DNA of 12,893 nucleotides from an uncultured Synergistales bacterium. GTDB lineage: Bacteria > Synergistota > Synergistia > Synergistales > Aminobacteriaceae. The position numbers were made by a program, and so were the translations under genes. This document shows, one piece after another, positions 6,173 to 12,893 of this stretch. The notes beneath the pieces are model-generated. The model was given only the letters and a program-made list of their open reading frames with translations, ran no database searches and was not told the DNA's origin. The stretch's first letter is position 1; each line of letters starts with the position of its first letter. The stretch is from assembly GCA_905234205.1 (NCBI GenBank), contig CAJOGG010000047.1:1-12893 (forward strand), written 5' to 3'.

Positions 6173-7918
6173 TTGTTGGTTAAAGAGAATAAATTGTCGT
6201 TTTTGTTGATATTTGCCCTATTGCTAATTTCTGTGTGTGCAAATGCTGCAGAACGCTCGGAAATTCAGGTTACTTCAGTGGGAGTTATAGGAAATTCGCA
6301 AATAGACCAGGATTATATTTTAAGCGTAGTCAAGACTAAACCAGGCGGTACCCTTGAACGTGATAACGTGCAAACTGACGTTGAGGCAATTTACAATCAG
6401 GGCTTCTTCTCGTTTGTTGATGTCGATATAAGACCGGAAGGCGGCGGAGTTGGCGTAATGTTCTCCGTACAGGAAAATCCTATAATCGAGTCAATAAACT
6501 TTACAGGTAACACCATGTACACAAGCGAACAATTAATGACCGAAGTATTCAGTCAAGCTGGCACAGTTTTTAATCGCCAATTTTTCCGAAATGATTTAGA
6601 CCGAATACAAGAACGTTACCATAATGACGGCTACGTAATGGTAAGAGTTTCAGACGTTCAGATTCAGGGAGGAAATATCTACGTAACTATCCTTGAACCA
6701 CAAGTAGGAGATATTATAGTTCAGGGTAACGTGAAGACAGAGACTAAAGTTATACGCCGTGAAATAAAGCTGAAGCGCGGAGATATTTTCAACGTAATAC
6801 ATTTTAGACATCAACTTGGAAAACTTCAGGGGCTTGGATATTTTGAAGACGTAAATGTGGCTTTTGACGTACCTGAAGACGATGGCAAAACAGTAGACGT
6901 AATTCTAACAGTCAAGGAAAAACGCACAGCTTCAGTGGGATTAAATTTAGCTTATGGAACCGAGAGTGGACTTTCTGGAGGCTTAACATACAGCGATACA
7001 AATTTATGGGGACGTGGATACCGTTTTGAGATTGGTTTCAGCGAAGGAGACGAAGCGAGTTACTGGACAACTTTGTCAAGTCCTTATATGGACGCTCATA
7101 CATACGGCTGGCGAGTTGGTGTAAGATACAGGAGCTATGAGGACAGATATTATTACAGGCGAGGAATACGGCAATTTGAATACGATGAAAAAAGTATTAT
7201 GGGCTATGTCGGAATAGGCAAGAAATTCCAAAATGAAGAGTGGAGCTGGTTTTTGACCTTACGCAATGAGAAAACAGAATACGACGATATTCATAATGCT
7301 ATACCTGGATATTTTGATGAGCTGACAATGTGGGATGGTACTAACCAAACAGTAGAACTTTCACTAACTTGGGATAAACGCGACGAGTATTCACCATATC
7401 CTAAAGGCTTCGTTTGGGACACAAATTTTGAGCAATCAGTTAAAGCCCTTGGTGGAGAATATGAATACTTGAAGTATTGGACTCAAGCAAGATTTTACAT
7501 GTCGCTTAATCACGTTTTAACGGGAGCGTTTGATATTGGCTCAATGTGGACGGACGAAAACCCGTTATTATTTGCAGCAAGATTGAGAATAGGATCGACA
7601 TCTAAGGAAGAAATACCGGCGTATGCAAGATATTCTCTTGGAGGCATGAACACTCTACGAGGTTTTAGCTCACGTTCATTTGAAGGCACAAATATGTATA
7701 TGGGAAATTTTGAGATTCGTGTGCCAGTTGCGTCAATGTTGTCAATAGTAGGTTTCTATGATATAGGCAACGCTGATGATACAATGGATTGGGACGATTA
7801 TCATGACAATTTTGGAATAGGAGCAAGAATTAAAACACCGTTCGGAAGTATGCGTGTAGATTATGCGAAAGGTGAAGAGGAAAACAGAACATATTTTGGA
7901 TTTGGCGAAATGTTTTAG
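6173..7918 (+). CDS. bamA: outer membrane protein assembly factor BamA
   Basis: BamA inserts beta-barrel proteins into the outer membrane. The protein has a signal peptide (residues 1-25, cleavage likely after VCANA) and three POTRA domains: about 31-102, 103-176 and 177-251, with repeated signatures VGVIGNSQ, INFTGNTMYT and IIVQGNVKT. A 16-strand-type barrel from about 252 follows, with the loop-6 LRGF motif (495-498) and a C-terminal aromatic signal ending GFGEMF. At 581 residues it is much shorter than the roughly 800-residue, five-POTRA enterobacterial BamA. TamA also has three POTRAs, but the position next to lpxD, lpxC, fabZ and lpxA argues for BamA. The start is TTG at 6173, ten bases after AGGGGAG. 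The 3' end overlaps the next frame by up to 56 bases. Confidence 0.92.
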   Translation: MLVKENKLSFLLIFALLLISVCANAAERSEIQVTSVGVIGNSQIDQDYILSVVKTKPGGTLERDNVQTDVEAIYNQGFFSFVDVDIRPEGGGVGVMFSVQENPIIESINFTGNTMYTSEQLMTEVFSQAGTVFNRQFFRNDLDRIQERYHNDGYVMVRVSDVQIQGGNIYVTILEPQVGDIIVQGNVKTETKVIRREIKLKRGDIFNVIHFRHQLGKLQGLGYFEDVNVAFDVPEDDGKTVDVILTVKEKRTASVGLNLAYGTESGLSGGLTYSDTNLWGRGYRFEIGFSEGDEASYWTTLSSPYMDAHTYGWRVGVRYRSYEDRYYYRRGIRQFEYDEKSIMGYVGIGKKFQNEEWSWFLTLRNEKTEYDDIHNAIPGYFDELTMWDGTNQTVELSLTWDKRDEYSPYPKGFVWDTNFEQSVKALGGEYEYLKYWTQARFYMSLNHVLTGAFDIGSMWTDENPLLFAARLRIGSTSKEEIPAYARYSLGGMNTLRGFSSRSFEGTNMYMGNFEIRVPVASMLSIVGFYDIGNADDTMDWDDYHDNFGIGARIKTPFGSMRVDYAKGEEENRTYFGFGEMF

Positions 7919-9116
7919 CTTGATATTTCTCCTACTTTTGGCTGTAAAACCATGCTATGCTTTGAGTATATCGGGTGTCCCTCAATGGCTTGAAAGTGCA
8001 GTAACAAGAAGTCTTTTGGCCGTGTGGTCGGAAATTCCTAATAGACAGGATATAGATCGTGAAGGGACTTTGGCTATAGTTGCAGCTAGATTATTTGCAG
8101 GTTACGACGTGAAGGTTCAGCCTAAACGTGATGGACCTGCAATTATTTTTGTTGCCAGTGATGAAATTATTAAGCCTGAAGTAAAATTAAATCGTCCAGA
8201 CTTGCGAGGTATGGCTTTAGAATGGTTCAGTAATGATATAGCTGGAGTAGATGATGAAATTTTTGCATTAGTTGAAAATTTGCCACAGAGTGCTTTCACT
8301 TGGGCTGACGAGGAATTACGCAGCAAAATAGGCAAAATTGTAGAGAATAAATTGCCAGGGTGGGACTTTTCTGTACAAATATACATATCTCAAAATTCAA
8401 CTTTGATTAACATATCGTTTAGACCATCAACAAATTTAATACTAGCAATAAAGCCAGATTTATATTCCCATACAGTCCCTGTAATGATTAGATCATACTT
8501 GGAAGCTAAATTAATCCCGGCGTTCTCGCCACTAATCGGAGTGCCTGTACAGTGGGCTAAAACTCATAAGGAGGAGATCGAAACATTTGCTAATGAATTT
8601 CTTGAGGATCGTCATTCGGTGGAAAATTTACGCGCTGATGTAAGTGTTACGTTTGTGGCGGATACTGTTTCAAGTTTAGAAGCAAGAGTTGACAGTAAAG
8701 ACTTCATGTTTCAAATGTGGGTGGCTGCATTTGCTGGACTTGAAGGGCGTTATCCCGAGGTCGGAGCGTTTTTTGGATTTAGACCTGATGTATGGCTCAA
8801 ACCCGAAATCTATATTGAAGCTATATTCTCATTGAATGATTTTGACGTGATCAGCAGAGTAGGCGGAAGATTTGAGCTAGTTAATAATTTTTGGTTAGGT
8901 ATAGAAAATCAATGGCCCGATAACGAATATTTCTTCAGAGTTCAGTATAGCCCTTTGAAAATCAGGAGACCTTACGCATTTTGGAGATTTAGTCCAGAAC
9001 TTGAAGCCCATGAAGCAGCTTTAGGCTATAGATTTGATGAACATGTTTCAGTGGAATTGTATTATGACAGTTTAGGAAAAGACAAACTAGGACTAAGAGG
9101 AGTGTGGCATCTATGA
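7863..9116 (+). CDS. unknown exported beta-rich protein, candidate outer-membrane protein
   Basis: I do not recognise this protein of up to 417 residues. A signal peptide is clear: [16 protein letters not shown] ends near residue 33 with a CYA-like cleavage site and no lipobox. Residues 35-270 alternate amphipathic helices with short strand pairs (for example [13 protein letters not shown] then FSVQIYIS and LINISFRP), loosely recalling POTRA-like modules. Residues about 280-417 are mostly alternating hydrophobic strands with many aromatics ([30 protein letters not shown]), as in a small outer-membrane barrel, although the final residue is Leu rather than Phe. The start is uncertain: ATG 7863 overlaps bamA by 56 bases without a good ribosome site, and TTG 7896 or 7902 would give a neater signal peptide. 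It overlaps lpxD by ATGA and fills the usual skp/ompH slot. Confidence 0.8.
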   Translation: MRKVKRKTEHILDLAKCFSLIFLLLLAVKPCYALSISGVPQWLESAVTRSLLAVWSEIPNRQDIDREGTLAIVAARLFAGYDVKVQPKRDGPAIIFVASDEIIKPEVKLNRPDLRGMALEWFSNDIAGVDDEIFALVENLPQSAFTWADEELRSKIGKIVENKLPGWDFSVQIYISQNSTLINISFRPSTNLILAIKPDLYSHTVPVMIRSYLEAKLIPAFSPLIGVPVQWAKTHKEEIETFANEFLEDRHSVENLRADVSVTFVADTVSSLEARVDSKDFMFQMWVAAFAGLEGRYPEVGAFFGFRPDVWLKPEIYIEAIFSLNDFDVISRVGGRFELVNNFWLGIENQWPDNEYFFRVQYSPLKIRRPYAFWRFSPELEAHEAALGYRFDEHVSVELYYDSLGKDKLGLRGVWHL

Positions 9117-10075
9117 AATTAACTGAAATCCTTGAAAGACTGGACGACGAAAAGATTTATGTGTACGGAAAACGCGAACGCGATATTACGAGAATTTCTT
9201 CACCTCAAGACGCTGATATACATTCATTATGTGTAATATGGGACAAAAAAGCCCTTGAAACTCTTGATAAAAATATCGCTATAGTTGCTCCTCATGAAAT
9301 TTTTGACGCTGAACAACGTGACGGAATAATCTGCGAAAATCCACGAGCTTTATTGCCAAAATTGCTAGCGTTATTCTCAAACGATAAGAAACTAACAGGG
9401 CTTCATGAACGTGCGGTAATCTCACCTGACGCAAAAATCAGCAAAGACGTTTATGTAGGGGCTTGTGCTTTCGTAGGAGACGGCTGTGAAATCGGAGAAG
9501 GAAGCGTTATCGAAGCTAATGCAGTTCTGCTGAAAAATGTTAGGCTGGGGAAAAATTGTCTAATCCATTCAGGAACTGTGATCGGTGCTGACGGTTTTGG
9601 TTTCGTTCGTGAGAAAGACAAGATAGTGAAAATCCCTCAAAATGGCGGCGTAACTATCGGTGATGACGTTGAAATAGGGGCTTGCACAACGATTGACCGT
9701 GGGGCAATGAATGATACAGTGATTGGCAGCGGCACAAAGATTGATAATCAAGTTCAAATTGGTCATAACGTCAAAGTCGGTAGGAACTGCATAATTTGTT
9801 CAATGTCTGGGATTGGAGGCAGCAGCGTTATTGAGGACAATGTTACAATTTCTGTCCAAGTTGGAATTACGGATCACGTTACTATCGGAGCAGGCTCAAT
9901 TGTCGCTGGACGTGCGGGAGTTACTCATGATATACCGGCAGGTAGTGTTGTTTCAGGTTTTCCGGCTCGCCCACATAATGAATCAAAACGTGCTCTAGTA
10001 CTGGCTGCGGATTTACCGACACTGTTCAAAAGAATTAGACAACTTGAGAAAAAATTGGAGGCTTTGCAAAAATAA
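9113..10075 (+). CDS. lpxD: UDP-3-O-(3-hydroxyacyl)glucosamine N-acyltransferase
   Basis: LpxD transfers a second 3-hydroxyacyl chain from ACP to the amino group of UDP-3-O-acylglucosamine, the third step of lipid A synthesis, in the cytoplasm. The 320-residue protein has an N-terminal uridine-binding-type domain (about 1-95) and then a left-handed beta-helix of hexapeptide repeats ([12 protein letters not shown] through [14 protein letters not shown]). The signature [11 protein letters not shown] and the catalytic histidine H218 in QIGHNVKVG (E. coli H239) are present. A C-terminal helix with Lys and Leu follows ([16 protein letters not shown]), as usual. I chose ATG 9113 because AGAGGAG lies about ten bases upstream; GTG 9104 would sit on top of that site. 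The ATGA overlap couples it to the preceding gene. Confidence 0.95.
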   Translation: MKLTEILERLDDEKIYVYGKRERDITRISSPQDADIHSLCVIWDKKALETLDKNIAIVAPHEIFDAEQRDGIICENPRALLPKLLALFSNDKKLTGLHERAVISPDAKISKDVYVGACAFVGDGCEIGEGSVIEANAVLLKNVRLGKNCLIHSGTVIGADGFGFVREKDKIVKIPQNGGVTIGDDVEIGACTTIDRGAMNDTVIGSGTKIDNQVQIGHNVKVGRNCIICSMSGIGGSSVIEDNVTISVQVGITDHVTIGAGSIVAGRAGVTHDIPAGSVVSGFPARPHNESKRALVLAADLPTLFKRIRQLEKKLEALQK

Positions 10076-10875
10076 TGCGTCTAAACGGGAAAATAATGTT
10101 AGGAGGTCTTGGCCTTCACAGTGGTAAAGAATGCGAGTTGATAATCGAACCTTGCAAAGCTTCTGAGATACTTATGAACGGGCAACCGTTGAGGAGCTTG
10201 ATGTTTTCAGGAACAAATCGCGGCTCTGATTACATATTCGACGAAGATACTAAAATCAGGACTTGCGAACATGTTTTAAGCGCATTAACCGGTCTTGGAA
10301 TATGGTCAGGAGTAAATGTAAGAGTCAATGGTGGTGAAATGCCTGCACTTGATGGCTGTGGAAAATTGTTGAGCGACGAAATTTTGAAACACAGAAGCAA
10401 TGATAATTATGTTGAAGCAACTGAAGTCTCTAAGCCTGTGATAGTTAATAGCGACAATCGGAAAAGATTTGTAGCTGCGTTCCCGGCTGATAGATTACAC
10501 ATAACTTATACGGTTGAATATGAATTTATCGGCACACAAGTTTTTGATTACGATCATTCACCGGAAAATTACTATGAGAATATAGCAAGCGCAAGAACTT
10601 TTGCAATGTTGTCAGACATAGAATATTTACGAGCTCACGGTATGGCATTAGGCGGCTCACTCGATAACGCAATAGTCGTTGGTAAAGAGATTCAGGCGTC
10701 AGGTGGGCTTCGTTGGGAAAATGAATTTGTGAGGCACAAAATACTTGACCTAATTGGAGACTTGGCCGCAGTAGGTAGACCGTTGAAAGCTCACGTTATA
10801 GCATTACGAGCAGGCCATGAATTACACTTAAAGTTAGCAGAAAAATTAAGAGAACAAATCTTGAAGGGAGAATAA
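10075..10875 (+). CDS. lpxC: UDP-3-O-acyl-N-acetylglucosamine deacetylase
   Basis: LpxC is the zinc-dependent deacetylase that commits UDP-3-O-acyl-GlcNAc to lipid A. The GLGLHSGKECEL start is typical. Zinc ligands are H66 (TCEHVLSAL), H221 and D225 (RHKILDLIGDL); E65 is the general base and H248 (RAGHELH) the second catalytic residue. The two-domain architecture is intact in 266 residues, somewhat shorter than the 305 of E. coli, mainly in connecting regions and the C-terminal tail. The ATG shares one base with the lpxD stop (TAATG), and GGAGG lies 13 bases before it. Its place between lpxD and fabZ differs from enterobacteria, where lpxC is in the division cluster, and recalls the lpxC-fabZ adjacency (or fusion) known from Bacteroidota; here the genes are separate. 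Confidence 0.96.
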   Translation: MRLNGKIMLGGLGLHSGKECELIIEPCKASEILMNGQPLRSLMFSGTNRGSDYIFDEDTKIRTCEHVLSALTGLGIWSGVNVRVNGGEMPALDGCGKLLSDEILKHRSNDNYVEATEVSKPVIVNSDNRKRFVAAFPADRLHITYTVEYEFIGTQVFDYDHSPENYYENIASARTFAMLSDIEYLRAHGMALGGSLDNAIVVGKEIQASGGLRWENEFVRHKILDLIGDLAAVGRPLKAHVIALRAGHELHLKLAEKLREQILKGE

Positions 10876-10881
10876 AATTTT

Positions 10882-11343
10882 ATGCCAGAACTAGGAATTA
10901 CAGAGATTATGAAGATCTTGAAACAGCGTTACCCGTTCTTAATGGTCGACAGAATAACTGATTATGATGACAATTCTATTACGGGCTACAAGAATCTTAC
11001 GATTAACGAGGCGTTCTTTCAGGGACATTTTCCCGACGATCCCATAATGCCGGGTGTTTTGATCCTTGAGAGTATGGGTCAAGTTGCGTCCGTAATGGTT
11101 GGCTTGAAACTAGGCAAAGAACAAGGTAATAAAATTGCATTCTTCGCAGGCGCTGACAAAGTGAGATTCAGGAAACCTGTACGACCAGGCGATAAACTTG
11201 TAACTAAGGCTGAATTAATCAGGTTACGAGGGTTTTCTGGTAAAGCAAAAGTAACCGGTTACGTCAATGATGAGGTTGTGGCCGAAGGTGAGTTTTTGTT
11301 CATGATTGGCGATTCCCTGAATAAGGAGGACGAGAACAAGTGA
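10882..11343 (+). CDS. fabZ: 3-hydroxyacyl-ACP dehydratase
   Basis: FabZ dehydrates 3-hydroxyacyl-ACP to trans-2-enoyl-ACP in the cytoplasmic fatty-acid elongation cycle, so it competes with LpxA and LpxD for the same 3-hydroxyacyl-ACP pool. The 153-residue single hotdog protein has the family start ILKQRYPFLMVDRI and the catalytic pair H49 and E63 in FFQGHFPDDPIMPGVLILES. It also has the usual VRFRKPVRPGDKL. The ATG at 10882 follows AGGGAG by 11 bases and lies 6 bases after lpxC. Its stop overlaps the GTG start of lpxA, so FabZ and LpxA levels are probably tied together by translational coupling. Confidence 0.96.
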   Translation: MPELGITEIMKILKQRYPFLMVDRITDYDDNSITGYKNLTINEAFFQGHFPDDPIMPGVLILESMGQVASVMVGLKLGKEQGNKIAFFAGADKVRFRKPVRPGDKLVTKAELIRLRGFSGKAKVTGYVNDEVVAEGEFLFMIGDSLNKEDENK

Positions 11344-12128
11344 GCGTTAATATACACCCAACTGCAATAGTATCTCCGAAAGTCGAACTTGGCGAGGACG
11401 TAAACATAGGGCCTTTTTGCATAATTGAAGACAAAGTTTCTATAGGCGACAGAACAAATTTATACGCTTACGTGAAAGTTCATGATTATGTATCAATCGG
11501 TAGCGACTGTAGAATTTTTGAGTACACAGCTATTGGCGGCGAACCTCAAGACCATGGCTACAAAGGCGAAGTCTCTTACGTGCGTATAGGCAACAATAAC
11601 TTAATCCGTGAAAACGTAACTGTAAATCGCGCAACAGGTGAAGGCAATGAAACCATAATCGGCGACGACTGCTTCATAATGGACGGCGTACACTTTGCAC
11701 ATAATGTTCATGTTGGAAATTGCGTAACGATCGCTAACAAAGTCGGTTTGTCTGGATTTGTACAGGTTGGAAATCACACGGTGTTTGGAGGAATGGCGGG
11801 AGTACATCAGTTCGTGAGAATCGGCGATTATTGCATGATTGGCGGTATGTATAGAGTCGTTAAAGACGTTCCGCATTACACACTGGCTTCAGGAGATCCG
11901 TTACGCTTAACCGGGCTTAACAAAGTTGGACTCGAACGAGCAGGTTTTGACGCAGAGAAACGACGAGAGATTACGAGATTTTACCGTGAGCTTTACAGCA
12001 AAGAGCGACGCTTTACAGATTCATTGAACGAGGCATTAAGCAACAAGGTAAAATATATTCCAGAAATTCAGCACATTATAGAGTTCTACGAGGGGACAAA
12101 ACGCGGAGTAACTTTCTGGGGACTTTAG
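11340..12128 (+). CDS. lpxA: acyl-ACP--UDP-N-acetylglucosamine O-acyltransferase
   Basis: LpxA performs the first lipid A step, moving a 3-hydroxyacyl chain from ACP to UDP-GlcNAc. The 262-residue length equals E. coli LpxA. A left-handed beta-helix of hexapeptides fills residues 1-185 (IHPTAIVSPKVELG, YTAIGGEPQD), followed by a helical C-terminal domain (FDAEKRREITRFYRELY). The catalytic histidine is H121 in VHFAHNVHVGN, matching E. coli H125, and H156 in GVHQF matches H160. G169 aligns with E. coli G173, the hydrocarbon-ruler position, where Gly permits a chain near C14. The start is GTG at 11340, nine bases after AAGGAGGA, overlapping the fabZ stop. It is last in the operon; lpxI/lpxH, lpxB and lpxK are not here. 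Confidence 0.96.
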   Translation: MSVNIHPTAIVSPKVELGEDVNIGPFCIIEDKVSIGDRTNLYAYVKVHDYVSIGSDCRIFEYTAIGGEPQDHGYKGEVSYVRIGNNNLIRENVTVNRATGEGNETIIGDDCFIMDGVHFAHNVHVGNCVTIANKVGLSGFVQVGNHTVFGGMAGVHQFVRIGDYCMIGGMYRVVKDVPHYTLASGDPLRLTGLNKVGLERAGFDAEKRREITRFYRELYSKERRFTDSLNEALSNKVKYIPEIQHIIEFYEGTKRGVTFWGL

Positions 12129-12141
12129 AGGATAAAATAAA

Positions 12142-12171
12142 CGCTACCCGTGACTTATGCCATGAGTAGCG
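12142..12171 (-). terminator. hairpin terminator shared by convergent operons
   Basis: CGCTAC (12142-12147) pairs with GTAGCG (12166-12171). After one C/A mismatch, CGTG (12149-12152) pairs with CATG (12161-12164) with one G-T wobble, leaving an eight-base loop. On the minus strand the stem is followed by TTTATTTTAT, a fair U-tract, so it should end the Synergist-CTERM gene that stops at 12191. On the plus strand, 13 bases after lpxA, the following sequence (CTTGAAATATTT) has a weaker U-tract, so termination of the envelope operon may be partial. Confidence 0.7.
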
Positions 12172-12190
12172 CTTGAAATATTTGCTAACG

Positions 12191-12790
12191 TTACTTGAAC
12201 TTACGAACTAAACCTGCTCCGAGAAGCATCAACCCAATAATTCCTACGCCTAAATCACAGCCGCCTCCTGAACTTCCAGGGTCACTTTCGTCTTTCTTCT
12301 TGTTATTATCGTCGTCAGAATCAGTTCCAGGCTTCTCAATGATCTTTGGTGTCTCAGGTTCTTCAGTTTTTTCTTCATCGTCGTCATTCACTGTGTCTTG
12401 CTTAACATCTGCGCTAGGATCAATGACTGTAATTGTGCAAGGTGATGACGCATAATCATACACAAGAGGATTCTTTGTATCTCTAACTGTTGCTATTACT
12501 GTGAAATCATATACGCCCGCTTTCGTTGGAGTGCCTCCAATGCTTGCATATGTCCAATTTCCCGTCTGATCCAACCTTAATCCAGGAGGTAATGCGCCTG
12601 TAATCGAATAATTTATTTTCATAGTTAGCAAATTAAAGCTCTCCCACCCCTCTACTTGTATAGTCGCTACGTGATTATTTTGTACCCCTACTTTTGCTTG
12701 ATATGAATAAATATCAAGATAAATTCCCCACGCAGACGACGCAACGCTCAACACAAACGCAACAACCAACACAATAAAGGATTTCTTCAT
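12191..12790 (-). CDS. exported Ig-like (He_PIG) protein with Synergist-CTERM sorting signal
   Basis: A 199-residue cell-surface protein of unknown ligand. Residues 1-22 are a signal peptide (KKSFIVLVVAFVLSVASSAWG). Residues about 25-127 form a beta-sandwich with the He_PIG signature LPPGLRLDQTGNWTY and GGTPTKAGVYDFTVIATV, a putative Ig/cadherin-like repeat seen in adhesins. Residues 128-172 are a disordered acidic linker rich in Asp, Glu, Lys and Pro. The tail SSGGGCDLGVG, hydrophobic IIGLMLLGAGL and VRKFK match the Gly-Gly-Cys plus helix plus basic-end layout of the Synergist-CTERM domain, presumably recognised and cleaved by a membrane protease that is not in this window. The ATG is seven bases after AGGAGG. 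It is a stand-alone gene, convergent with lpxA. Confidence 0.88.
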   Translation of the reverse strand: MKKSFIVLVVAFVLSVASSAWGIYLDIYSYQAKVGVQNNHVATIQVEGWESFNLLTMKINYSITGALPPGLRLDQTGNWTYASIGGTPTKAGVYDFTVIATVRDTKNPLVYDYASSPCTITVIDPSADVKQDTVNDDDEEKTEEPETPKIIEKPGTDSDDDNNKKKDESDPGSSGGGCDLGVGIIGLMLLGAGLVRKFK

Positions 12791-12801
12791 GTAAATTCCT
12801 C

Positions 12802-12817
12802 CTCAAAAATTTTTGAG
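12802..12817. repeat. perfect 16-bp palindrome upstream of the Synergist-CTERM gene
   Basis: CTCAAAAATTTTTGAG reads the same on both strands with no spacer. It lies 12 bases before the ATG of the minus-strand surface-protein gene and shares its outer bases with that gene's AGGAGG ribosome site (12798-12803). It could be an operator for a dimeric repressor or, in the RNA, a weak hairpin (six pairs, four-base loop) partly covering the ribosome site. TATTAT on the minus strand (12824-12829) may be the -10 of the gene, but it lacks a convincing -35. AT-rich palindromes can arise by chance, so the function is open. Confidence 0.55.
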
Positions 12818-12839
12818 CAAAAAATAATATGATATACAC

Positions 12840-12870
12840 ATGACACGTTACTCTCGCCTTGTGGTATAAT
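12840..12870 (+). promoter_or_regulatory. promoter reading out of the right edge
   Basis: TATAAT (12865-12870) is a perfect -10, preceded by TGG to give the extended form TGGTATAAT. ATGACA (12840-12845) or the overlapping TGACAC is a possible -35, although the spacer of 18-19 bases is long. Transcription would begin near 12877, just before AAGGTGGG. The gene served lies beyond the window. It is divergent from the surface-protein gene, and its -35 abuts that gene's control region. Confidence 0.65.
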
Positions 12871-12893
12871 GACATACAGTAAGGTGGGCTTAT

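Noticed and set aside
7911..7970. The protein after bamA as a lipoprotein because of a Cys near the end of its hydrophobic segment.
   Set aside because: The context is KPCYALS, without the L-[AS]-[GA]-C lipobox; a signal peptidase I site after CYA fits better.
9420..9960. Regular short repeats in the lpxD and lpxA coding sequences.
   Set aside because: They are protein hexapeptide repeats of the left-handed beta-helix; the DNA itself is not repeated closely enough to be a repeat element or CRISPR.
12129..12190. A small RNA or tRNA gene between lpxA and the surface-protein gene.
   Set aside because: Only a single hairpin of about 30 bases with a U-tract on one side is present, which is explained as a terminator.
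12195..12455. Plus-strand open frame with a Ser-rich product opposite the surface-protein gene.
   Set aside because: It is the antisense of the Asp/Glu-rich linker; the minus frame has signal peptide, domain and sorting tail.

Overview
The window looks like a piece of a fairly AT-rich Synergistota (Synergistetes) genome, most likely a metagenome-assembled contig. Three things point that way: a diderm gene set (bamA, lpxD, lpxC, fabZ, lpxA), tightly packed operons, and a surface protein whose C-terminus (GGGCDLG, then a hydrophobic stretch, then RKFK) has the form of the Synergist-CTERM sorting signal. The phylum call is inference from motifs and layout; no search was run.

Layout. (1) Positions 1 to about 238 encode an internal piece of DnaG primase (zinc-binding domain). 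It resembles Bacteroidota DnaG and runs head-on into a truncated trkA. The break falls at a GATC, and both genes lose homology there, so this is most likely an assembly or ligation chimera. (2) Positions about 235 to 4216, minus strand, hold one operon read right to left: hisZ, short-form hisG, hisD, an acyl-ACP thioesterase, and trkA (cut off). Neighbours overlap by 4 to 8 bases or are 6 bases apart. (3) Positions 4217 to 4320 form a divergent promoter region with two back-to-back extended -10 elements. (4) Positions 4321 to 12128, plus strand, hold a nine-gene envelope operon: histidine phosphatase, two-domain sigma-70 factor, unknown one-helix membrane protein, bamA, unknown exported beta-rich protein, lpxD, lpxC, fabZ, lpxA. 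(5) A hairpin at 12142-12171 separates it from a convergent minus-strand gene (12191-12790) for an exported Ig-like (He_PIG) protein with the Synergist-CTERM tail. (6) The last 100 bases hold a perfect 16-bp palindrome over that gene's ribosome binding site and a strong promoter reading out of the right edge.

How the genes work together. HisZ and short HisG form the first, feedback-regulated enzyme of histidine synthesis, and HisD does the last two steps. The plus operon couples outer-membrane protein insertion (BamA) with the first lipid A steps: LpxA acylates UDP-GlcNAc, LpxC deacetylates it and LpxD adds the second acyl chain. FabZ works in the fatty-acid cycle that supplies the hydroxyacyl-ACP donors. 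The two unknown envelope proteins and the sigma factor inside this operon are the best candidates for undescribed biology. The 417-residue protein occupies the place where skp/ompH normally lies between bamA and lpxD.

All genes except the DnaG piece share one style: TTG/GTG starts, start-stop overlaps and AT-rich codons. No RNA genes, insertion sequences or CRISPR arrays were seen, and no gene-free stretch exceeds about 110 bases.
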